Shown: positions 35,491 through 42,598 of the stretch, piece after piece
How the letters are laid out: the number at the start of each line of letters is the position of its first letter
How positions within the stretch are numbered: position 1 is the first letter of the stretch
DNA from: Candidatus Latescibacterota bacterium
Lineage (GTDB): Bacteria; JAAXHH01
Direction: 5' to 3'
Length of the DNA: 64,000 bases
NCBI GenBank assembly: GCA_022823465.1
Contig: JAJEHX010000011.1
Span: forward strand, 1-64,000
Position numbers and translations under genes: made by a program
The notes under the pieces: model-generated
Told to the model about the DNA's origin: nothing
The model's database searches: none
Seen by the model: only the letters and a program-made list of their open reading frames with translations

Positions 35491-37506
35491 TCAGTAGGAC
35501 TCCCAGCGATGCGGCCGGTCCGGGAACCAGGCCAGGTCGACCCCCATGGCGGCCAGTTGCCAGAAGAGGTAGGCGAGCAGGATACCAATAAACATCCTCC
35601 GGACCTTCTGGTAAAGGGCAGGACCACCAATGCGGAAAACGACTGTCTGGATCAGCCAGGCCAGAAAGATGGTGAAGAAGGCGTTTTTGACCGGGGCGGA
35701 CATGACGACGACCATGCCAATGGGGTGAAGCGGCCACCAGGGCAGGAGAAAACGGCCGGCCAGGAGCACGATCATCATCACCACGCCGCTGCCGAAGAAT
35801 AGGATTTCGAGATCGCTGATCCGCGTGGCGTTGTTGACCCACGTCACGATCAGGTTGTAGAAATTGATGCCCCGCACCGTACCCAGGTCGGTTCGCAGGT
35901 TCTGGGCGCCGTACATGTTCCCGGCATGGATGACGTAGCCAATGGAGGCCACGGCACTCAGGCAGAAGGCCACGGCCACGCCGGCGAAGAGATGTTTTGC
36001 CTTGGGCGCCGTGGAGGGACCGTCCGTTTCTGATCCGCTTGTGGGTATGCCGGTCGTTGTACTGTGTGCGGTTTGAGACACGGCCCGTTGCCGCCACTGG
36101 GATTTGAGCCAGGCCACGTGGGACGTCCCGATCATGGTGAAGGTGCGCCAGTTGCGGGCAAACCCGTTGGCCATGCCCAGCGTGGTCAGGTCGCCATGGC
36201 TGATCTGGGACGATCCCACGATAGCGATGGAGAACTGGTGGCTGTTTATAGGCAGGTCGAGCGTGACCACGCCCGTTTCCGCCACGACCCGGGCCAGGGC
36301 GATGTAGAAGATGAACAGCAGGGCGATGAACAGCGCCATGATGGGCAGGGACAGGCCGGCGGCGTACAGCCAGCAGACGATAAAGACCAGTCCGAGCAGC
36401 AATCCGAATACCGCGGTACGGTAGGAGAACAGCTCCTCGTTATCGTCCAGTTCGCCCTTCCGGCCCAGGGCGTGCCGCCAGACCGACCTGAGGTGCCTTC
36501 GGGCCATCCACAGGCCGAAGAGGACGAAGGTGACCAGCCCGGCGATGGACTGGATGCCGGCCAGCCCGCCGTGGATGATGGTGCCCGAGGTGGAACCGAT
36601 CCCCACCATGTTGAGCGCGCCTTCCTGGAACACATAGAACACAAGGAACAACCACATGCTGAGCAGCACGTCCCGGTTGACGAAGATCAGCAGGCACAGG
36701 ACGAAGACGTTCACGCGGAAGACGAGCGCTGGAAAGGCCGGGTCCAGGGTCAATGACTGCGAATGCTCCGCCATGAATGGAATCGGGGGCCATGGACCCC
36801 AGAACGAGGCTATATTCCACGCCATGGCGAAGGACATGGCTATCGCTCCCACCTGTAACCAGCGGTTGTTTCCCTCCCCTTTCCCGCTGCCCAGCGAGAT
36901 CAGGTGCAGGCCCACCTCACCCAGGGGAAACTGGAGCCGTTCGTGTTCGACCCACTGCTTCCTGAGCATGACGACGATGCACGCACCCACGAACAGCAGG
37001 ATCAGAATGAAGGAACCCCACCAGAACAGGGGCGAAAGCCAGGCGGCCCAGGGGATGGACTGGCCGGACGGCAAGCCCTCGTAGAAGACCCTGGCCGCCG
37101 ACCGGTCGCTAAGCACCAGCCATTCGGGCAGATAGGGAAAGAAGATGGACTCCCAGCTGTTTTCGGCAGAAGCGAAATAGAAGGGCGCCGTGATCACGAC
37201 GAGCAGGTACTTCGTCATGGCCTGGTCGGGTACCGTGGAGGCGATCCACCCCATGGCGAATATCATGATCATTTCGTAGAGAGAAAGGGCCGACGCGGGA
37301 CGTATCCGCGCGACCAGGACGTTGGGCAGCAGTACGCAGCACAGGAAAGGGACGAGGAACACCGGCGGGAGATGGGTCGCCGCAGGTTCGTATCCGATCT
37401 GGTTGGCGCTGTATTCCCCCGTGAAGCCGATGAAAACCGAAAGCGCGGCCCCGATGAGGATAGCCCGAAAAGATCGGATACGTTGGAGGAATGTCGGTGT
37501 CATCAA
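35491..37506 (-). CDS. Polytopic membrane protein of the DUF6785/DUF6784 type
   Basis: This 671-residue protein has roughly 14 hydrophobic segments, for example AILIGAALSVFIGFTGEY near residue 15, PPVFLVPFLCCVLLPNVLV near 47 and WLSPLFWWGSFILILLFVG near 160. A conserved cytosolic stretch EHERLQFPLGEVGL follows, and a polar loop near 475-500 separates two halves. I recognise it as a large uncharacterised membrane family, possibly distantly related to oligopeptide transporters; the transport role is inferred. It is probably cotranscribed with the epimerase gene downstream (17-base gap), which hints at a sugar-like substrate. Confidence 0.75.
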   Translation of the reverse strand: MMTPTFLQRIRSFRAILIGAALSVFIGFTGEYSANQIGYEPAATHLPPVFLVPFLCCVLLPNVLVARIRPASALSLYEMIMIFAMGWIASTVPDQAMTKYLLVVITAPFYFASAENSWESIFFPYLPEWLVLSDRSAARVFYEGLPSGQSIPWAAWLSPLFWWGSFILILLFVGACIVVMLRKQWVEHERLQFPLGEVGLHLISLGSGKGEGNNRWLQVGAIAMSFAMAWNIASFWGPWPPIPFMAEHSQSLTLDPAFPALVFRVNVFVLCLLIFVNRDVLLSMWLFLVFYVFQEGALNMVGIGSTSGTIIHGGLAGIQSIAGLVTFVLFGLWMARRHLRSVWRHALGRKGELDDNEELFSYRTAVFGLLLGLVFIVCWLYAAGLSLPIMALFIALLFIFYIALARVVAETGVVTLDLPINSHQFSIAIVGSSQISHGDLTTLGMANGFARNWRTFTMIGTSHVAWLKSQWRQRAVSQTAHSTTTGIPTSGSETDGPSTAPKAKHLFAGVAVAFCLSAVASIGYVIHAGNMYGAQNLRTDLGTVRGINFYNLIVTWVNNATRISDLEILFFGSGVVMMIVLLAGRFLLPWWPLHPIGMVVVMSAPVKNAFFTIFLAWLIQTVVFRIGGPALYQKVRRMFIGILLAYLFWQLAAMGVDLAWFPDRPHRWESY

Positions 37507-37542
37507 AGGGTTACGGGGATTGGATCAGGCACAAGCTGACGA

Positions 37543-37621
37543 GTCCGCCCGGTTCGCCTGGTCCGCCGGTTCGCCCGGTTCGCACGGTCGGTTGCGAACG
37601 GCCGGGTGCGAACGGCCGGGT
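37543..37621 (-). repeat. Two short repeat families behind the NhaC gene
   Basis: GCGAACGGCCGGGT occurs twice in tandem (37594-37607 and 37608-37621), 8 bases beyond the NhaC stop. Immediately further on, GTCCGCCCGGTTCGCCTG (37543) and GTCCGCCGGTTCGCCCG (37561) form a second, 17-18-bp pair. All lie in the 123-base gap before the upstream-facing DUF6785-type gene. Confidence 0.75.
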
Positions 37622-37629
37622 GCAGACCA

Positions 37630-39036
37630 TCACGTCCACACGGTCAGCCCCATGACCAGGTATACCACGCCCGTCAATACGGCGGGGATCATCGCATAGG
37701 GAATCTGGGTCCTGACGTGATCGATATGATCCGAGGCCGCACCCGTCGAGGCGAGAATGGAGGTGTCGGAAAGCGGTGAGCAGTGATCGCCGAAGACGCC
37801 GCCTCCGGCCACGGCCGCAATGGTCGCGTATACGATGTCGGTCAATGCGTCCCCCGAGTAGACCAGGGCCACGGGCACCGCGATCGGCAGCATGATGGCG
37901 AAAGTGCCCCAGGACGTCCCCGTTGAAAAGGCCATTATGGCGGCCAGCAGATAGGTAGCCAGGGGAAGCATGGACGGGGTGAGGAAATCCCTCGTAATCG
38001 ATACCATGTAGTCGGCCGTGCCCATGTCTTTGCTCAACTGGTTGATGGTGTAGGCGAAAGCCAGGATCATGATGGCCGGCATGATACCCTTGATGCCCGT
38101 CATTGCCGTGTCCATGATGTCGTTCAGCCGGATGCCCTGGATGCGGATCGATACGCCGAGGAAAATGACGACGGCCAGATAGGCTTCCAGCGTCTTCGCG
38201 GACCCCGTGAGGATAAAGGATCCCAGGACGATGACGATGATCAGGATGACGGGCAGGATGAAATTCAGGAACAGGCGCGGCTTGATTTCCGGAAACAAGG
38301 GTGTTTCGGTCAGTTCCCGGCCGATGAGCGGAACCGCGCCGTCTCTGAGCACCTTGCCTTCGTCCATGGCCCTGCGTTCCGCTTTTTTCATGGGACCGAA
38401 TTCGGGGATCAACCCGGCGCCGATCAGACCGACCATAATGACGGCGGCGATCGCATAGATGTTATAGGGAATGGAATGAATGAAGGCGTTCAACGCGTCG
38501 CCGGCATCGGCAATGGGGCCCATGCCGATGGTGAGTCCCGAGATGTAGATCGCCCAGCCCGTGAAGGGCATGAGGACGATGACCGGGGCGGAGGTGGAAT
38601 CGGCGATATAGGCCAGTTTCTCCCTCGATATCCGCGCCTTGTCGGCCAGGCTGCGCATCGTGGTCCCGACGAATAGCGGGCTGAAGTAGTCGCTGAAGAA
38701 GACGAACATGCCCAGCATCCACGTCCAGAGCTGTACGCCCTTGCGCGACAGCTGCCGGTACGCCACGAACCGGGTGAAGGTCTGGATGGCGCCGGTCCGG
38801 ATGAAGAAGGCGATCATGATGCCGATGCAGATCTCGAGGAGAAACACCCAGGAAAAACTGGTGTTTCCGATGGCGTTGATCATCAGCTGGGAGAACCCCA
38901 GGGGCCCCTGGCCCGAGATCAGGACACCCACGAGGCAGGCCACCGCCAGGGAATACACGGCGTTCCGGGTTGCAAAGGCCAGCACGATGGCGAGGGCCGG
39001 TGGCACGATGGAGAGTATGCCGAGGTTGGTTTCCAT
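37630..39036 (-). CDS. Na+/H+ antiporter, NhaC family
   Basis: The product is a 468-residue inner-membrane protein with about 11-12 hydrophobic segments. GQGPLGFSQLMINAIGNTSF near residue 45, SDYFSPLFVGTTMRSLADK near 115 and ASTGAASDHIDHVRTQIPYA near the C-terminus are stretches typical of NhaC proteins, and GDHCSPLSDTSILAS is the conserved loop. It would exchange sodium for protons, possibly with a carboxylate such as malate-lactate in some relatives. Its product fits with sodium use by the AGCS symporter. Confidence 0.9.
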   Translation of the reverse strand: METNLGILSIVPPALAIVLAFATRNAVYSLAVACLVGVLISGQGPLGFSQLMINAIGNTSFSWVFLLEICIGIMIAFFIRTGAIQTFTRFVAYRQLSRKGVQLWTWMLGMFVFFSDYFSPLFVGTTMRSLADKARISREKLAYIADSTSAPVIVLMPFTGWAIYISGLTIGMGPIADAGDALNAFIHSIPYNIYAIAAVIMVGLIGAGLIPEFGPMKKAERRAMDEGKVLRDGAVPLIGRELTETPLFPEIKPRLFLNFILPVILIIVIVLGSFILTGSAKTLEAYLAVVIFLGVSIRIQGIRLNDIMDTAMTGIKGIMPAIMILAFAYTINQLSKDMGTADYMVSITRDFLTPSMLPLATYLLAAIMAFSTGTSWGTFAIMLPIAVPVALVYSGDALTDIVYATIAAVAGGGVFGDHCSPLSDTSILASTGAASDHIDHVRTQIPYAMIPAVLTGVVYLVMGLTVWT

Positions 39037-39207
39037 GGCGGTTCCTGGTTTTAGAACATGGATGGGATCTCAATTAAGAAACATCTATCAAGTGCCACAG
39101 GCAACAACCTATATTACCTTGGCCATTGAGAATCTGGAGCGCCGAGTTCCGGTTTCTACGCTGAACGCCCTTTGTCTCCGTGAGATCACCCCAGAGGATC
39201 AGAATCC

Positions 39208-40005
39208 ATGGATCGCCTCAGCTTCATGCTTATCGATCCCCCATCTCGGTGGGGCGGGACTATTGACGACACCTTCGGATTCATAAGATCCAGCGGATAC
39301 ACCGGTGTGGAGCTGAACCTCACTACCGAGCTGGTCGGCCGGCTTGATGAAGTCGAACGCGCCGCCCACGGGAATGATCTGCGCGTTGTGTCCCTGCTCA
39401 CGGGTGTGGCATACGAGGAAGGGCTTTGTCTCAGTGCGCCAGACGCGTCTATTCGCGAACGGACCGTAGCGCGGCTGCTGGAGAACCTGGAGACCGCGGA
39501 GCGGTTCAATGCCATCCTGGTGGTTGGACTGCTTCAGGGACTGCGTTCCGACGAGCCGGATCCCGCGGTTGCCAACGGGCGGATCGTTTCCTGTCTCCAA
39601 CGCGTGGGGCGGGAGGCCGAAGCGAGGGGCATAGACATTGTGATCGAGCCGGTAAATCACCTGCAGGTGGGGTTCAATCACAGCGTGGGAGAAGTCCGGG
39701 ACCTGATCAGCGCCATCGGATCGAGCGCCTTTCATCCCATGGTCGACACGATCCACATGAACATCGAAGAGACCTCGCTCGTGCAGCCGATTCACGACTG
39801 CGGCGCCGCGCTCAGGCACGTGCATCTCTGTGAAAGCCACGGCGGACTTCCGGGCACCGGCCGCATAGACTTCGCGGAAGTGCACGGCGCCCTGGAAGAC
39901 ATCGGTTATCCGCACTTCGCTTCGGTGAAGGTCTACCGAAAGGCCGGGTTACGGGAGGCTGCGAAGGAGAGTATGGCTTTCTTCAGGAGATTGAAGTCCG
40001 GGTAG
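39208..40005 (+). CDS. Sugar phosphate isomerase/epimerase-like TIM-barrel protein
   Basis: This 265-residue protein is of the hydroxypyruvate isomerase/AP_endonuc_2 type. Metal ligands are expected at E in GIDIVIEPVNHLQVGFNHS, D in HPMVDTIHMNIEE and H in LRHVHLCESHGGLPG, the usual set for this fold. It stands between divergent NhaC and convergent Gfo/Idh genes. The substrate is unknown, but such epimerases often work with Gfo/Idh dehydrogenases on ketoses or inositols. Confidence 0.87.
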   Translation: MDRLSFMLIDPPSRWGGTIDDTFGFIRSSGYTGVELNLTTELVGRLDEVERAAHGNDLRVVSLLTGVAYEEGLCLSAPDASIRERTVARLLENLETAERFNAILVVGLLQGLRSDEPDPAVANGRIVSCLQRVGREAEARGIDIVIEPVNHLQVGFNHSVGEVRDLISAIGSSAFHPMVDTIHMNIEETSLVQPIHDCGAALRHVHLCESHGGLPGTGRIDFAEVHGALEDIGYPHFASVKVYRKAGLREAAKESMAFFRRLKSG

Positions 40006-40055
40006 GTTCGCTGGCCTCCGGGGTCGTAGGTCCCCAGGCAGAGATCCGGAGCGGT

Positions 40056-40087
40056 TTGCTGATCTGATGGGTTGCTGATCCGATGGA
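40056..40087. repeat. Two tandem 16-bp repeats between convergent genes
   Basis: TTGCTGATCTGATGGG (40056-40071) is followed directly by TTGCTGATCCGATGGA (40072-40087). They lie in the 106-base gap between the 3' ends of the epimerase (40005) and Gfo/Idh (40112) genes. No terminator hairpin with a U-tract is apparent in the gap. Confidence 0.65.
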
Positions 40088-40111
40088 CCAGCTTTGGCGC
40101 AGGAAGGGCCG

Positions 40112-41128
40112 TCAGGGCCATTCCGGCTTTTGCGGCAGGCCGGTGCGGATGGATTTGAGTCCCGCTTCGCATACGGCCACGACGCGGGCGCCGATCCGGG
40201 CGGGGATCGGGTTTTCCATTTTACCGTCGAGCGTATCCAGGAAGTAGACGACAGACCGGCCCCAGCCGTGGCCACCCACGGCGGCATCGTCGGAAGCGTT
40301 AGGAAGCGTGACCGGGTCCTCGCCTCTCCGGTACAGCTTTCCATTCCACAGCGTCCCTTCCGTACCGTAGACGGCCAGCATGCCGCCTCCCATGCCGTGG
40401 CCCGAGCAGCCGCTGGAAACGAACACCTTTCCGAGCACCCCATTCTCGAATTTCAGCATGACGATATAGCAGTCGTCCGAGGGAAACTCGGGCACGCTCA
40501 GCTTGCTGCTGTAGGCGAAGACCTCGCTGACCGGCGAATCCACGGTAGACAACATGTTGTCGATTGGATGACAACCGCCGCCAAGGAGTATGTTCTGTGG
40601 GTTCTCCCGGTCGATCCGCCACGGCGTGTGACCCCGGCCCCCCGGATGATAGATGGACCACATGTCGTGGATGTAGTCGCCCTGGACGAAGAAAATGTCC
40701 CCGATCTCACCTGATCGGGCCGCCTGGGACATTTCCCGCCAGGGATACATGTAACGGATGGTATGATCCGTCATCACCGTCAGGCCCGTCCGGTCGGCGG
40801 CCTCGATGATGCGCCGGGCGTCTGCTACCGTCGTGGCCAGCGGCTTCTCCACGAGGGCATGGGCGCCTGATTCCAGAGCCATGATGGTCTGATCGGCGTG
40901 CAGATGGTCCGGTCCGGCCACGGCGACGACGTCCGGCCGCGTATCCGCGATCAGTGATCCGAGGTCGTCACCGGTAACGGCATCGGGGTAGAGCGACCTG
41001 GCCGCGGCAAGCTTCTCACCGGCAGGGTCGAACAGGCCGGTCACCCGGGCACGTCCGCTCTGCTCGGCCACGTGGGCGACGTACTTTCCCGCGCTGCCGC
41101 AGCCGCTGAGGAGTATGGAGTAGGTCAT
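40112..41128 (-). CDS. Gfo/Idh/MocA family oxidoreductase
   Basis: This 338-residue enzyme has the Rossmann loop LLSGCGSAGKYVAH at the N-terminus and the EKPLATT motif near residue 94. GGGCHPIDNMLST is the C-terminal domain region with the conserved His of active family members (substrate-binding). It follows the amidohydrolase gene after 20 bases on the same strand. It is likely an active NAD(P)-dependent sugar or cyclitol dehydrogenase. Confidence 0.9.
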   Translation of the reverse strand: MTYSILLSGCGSAGKYVAHVAEQSGRARVTGLFDPAGEKLAAARSLYPDAVTGDDLGSLIADTRPDVVAVAGPDHLHADQTIMALESGAHALVEKPLATTVADARRIIEAADRTGLTVMTDHTIRYMYPWREMSQAARSGEIGDIFFVQGDYIHDMWSIYHPGGRGHTPWRIDRENPQNILLGGGCHPIDNMLSTVDSPVSEVFAYSSKLSVPEFPSDDCYIVMLKFENGVLGKVFVSSGCSGHGMGGGMLAVYGTEGTLWNGKLYRRGEDPVTLPNASDDAAVGGHGWGRSVVYFLDTLDGKMENPIPARIGARVVAVCEAGLKSIRTGLPQKPEWP

Positions 41129-41148
41129 GGAAGTGTTCGTCAGGGCGC

Positions 41149-42558
41149 TTACTTTTCTTTTACCTGCTCCAGCCTGGTCTGGTACTTGTCGTACAGATCA
41201 GTGTGCTTGCTGCTGATATCGACCGGCCGGCCCTGGATAAAGGCCTGTTCCACCTGCGTCATGATCTCGAGCGGGTCTCCGTCGGTCACGATCAATGTGG
41301 CGTCCTTGCCCGTCTCCAGGGAACCCAGCCTGTCCTCTACGCCCAGGATGCGCGCGGGATAGAGGGTGACGGACTTGAGCGCTTCTTCCTTCGGCAGGCC
41401 GTAGGCCGCCGCGGTCGCGGCGTGATACGGGAGGTTCCGCACATTCGAACCGCCGCCGCCTTCAAGCCAGACCCTCCGTTCGCCGATGCAGAAGTCCAGG
41501 CCGGCTTCATACAGCTTCAGGGCATTGGTGAAGGGCGTGTCGTAGGGTTCCCAACGCCGTGCGGGCACATAATGCACGGCGCCGATGATCACGGGGATCT
41601 CATGTTCCTTCAGCCGATCCGCTACCCGCCAGACATCGGCGCCGCCGACCATGATGATCCTCAGGTCTTCGGCGAGGGCCCAGTCGATGGCGGCGTGGAT
41701 CTGTTTCTCTTCAGAAGCGTGGACGAAAACAGGCAGTTCCTTCTTGAGCACGGGGATCATCGACTCCCAGCCGAGATCCGAGGGATGAGAAGGCCCTCCG
41801 CCGCGCTCGGCCTCTTTCGCGATCATATACGCCCGGGCTTGGCGAAAGGCGTCGCGCAACTTCGTCAGGCTTTCCTGTCGCGCCTCGATCTGCTTTTCCC
41901 GGCTGTCCGCGCCGGGAAAGTCGAATACGCGGTAGGAAGGCCACCGCACGTGAAGGCCCACCGTGGCATCCAGGGTCATGTCTTCGGTGGTCCATCCGTC
42001 CAGCGCAATCAGACCGGAAAGACCGGCGATCAGCCCTCCGCTCGGCATGGTCAGGGCGGTCAGGATCCCGTTCGCCCGCCCCACTGGGAAGTACTCGCTG
42101 TCCGGATTTACGGCGGTAACCGCGCGGACGCTCGGGGTAATGTCCCCGATTTCGACGTTGTCGTGGGTCGCCCGTACCGAGCCGATCTCGGTGAGGCCCA
42201 GGGTGGTGGGCGCGGCGATCAGGCCGGGATAAACATGTTTCCCCGTAACGTCGATTACCTGGGTGTTTTCCGGCAGGGCCAGGTCGGTCCCTATACCGGT
42301 AATGACGCCGGACTCGAACAGCACCGTGGCGCCCTCGATGACGTCGCCGCTCACGGTATGTACGGTTCCGCCGGTCAACGCGATGGGATGCGCCTGCGGT
42401 CCGGCCGGCCTTTGTTTCGAGGCCGCGGCATCCTGGACCATGGGACCGGCCGTGAGTCCAAGTGCCAACAAAAGAACCATCGTTTCCATCCACCAGCCGC
42501 CGTCAGCGGACTTCGTTGAAGGGATCTTCCCCAGTACTAAGCGGGGTATCGCTATCAT
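41149..42558 (-). CDS. Amidohydrolase-like protein with missing N-terminal metal motif, exported
   Basis: This 469-residue protein has an imidazolonepropionase-like amidohydrolase fold. Where active enzymes read PGLIDAHTH, this one reads PGLIAAPTT (residues 111-119), so the first metal pair is absent. The start at 42558 is set by CCTCC (GGAGG) at 42566-42570. It gives a 25-residue polar lead before a hydrophobic signal segment (METMVLLLALGLTAGPMVQDAAA), implying export. The gene is 40 bases downstream of the larger amidohydrolase gene. The pair may form one complex, with this member as the degenerate partner; that is inference. Confidence 0.8.
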   Translation of the reverse strand: MIAIPRLVLGKIPSTKSADGGWWMETMVLLLALGLTAGPMVQDAAASKQRPAGPQAHPIALTGGTVHTVSGDVIEGATVLFESGVITGIGTDLALPENTQVIDVTGKHVYPGLIAAPTTLGLTEIGSVRATHDNVEIGDITPSVRAVTAVNPDSEYFPVGRANGILTALTMPSGGLIAGLSGLIALDGWTTEDMTLDATVGLHVRWPSYRVFDFPGADSREKQIEARQESLTKLRDAFRQARAYMIAKEAERGGGPSHPSDLGWESMIPVLKKELPVFVHASEEKQIHAAIDWALAEDLRIIMVGGADVWRVADRLKEHEIPVIIGAVHYVPARRWEPYDTPFTNALKLYEAGLDFCIGERRVWLEGGGGSNVRNLPYHAATAAAYGLPKEEALKSVTLYPARILGVEDRLGSLETGKDATLIVTDGDPLEIMTQVEQAFIQGRPVDISSKHTDLYDKYQTRLEQVKEK

Positions 42559-42598
42559 TTTCAGGCCTCCATTCGCCGGGAAACCGGCATGTACGCGT

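Noticed and set aside
34652-36097. Extending the epimerase to the in-frame start at 36097
   Set aside because: The extra 208 residues lie over the DUF6785-type gene in another frame and have no domain; the ATG at 35473 has a ribosome-binding site and begins the TIM barrel.
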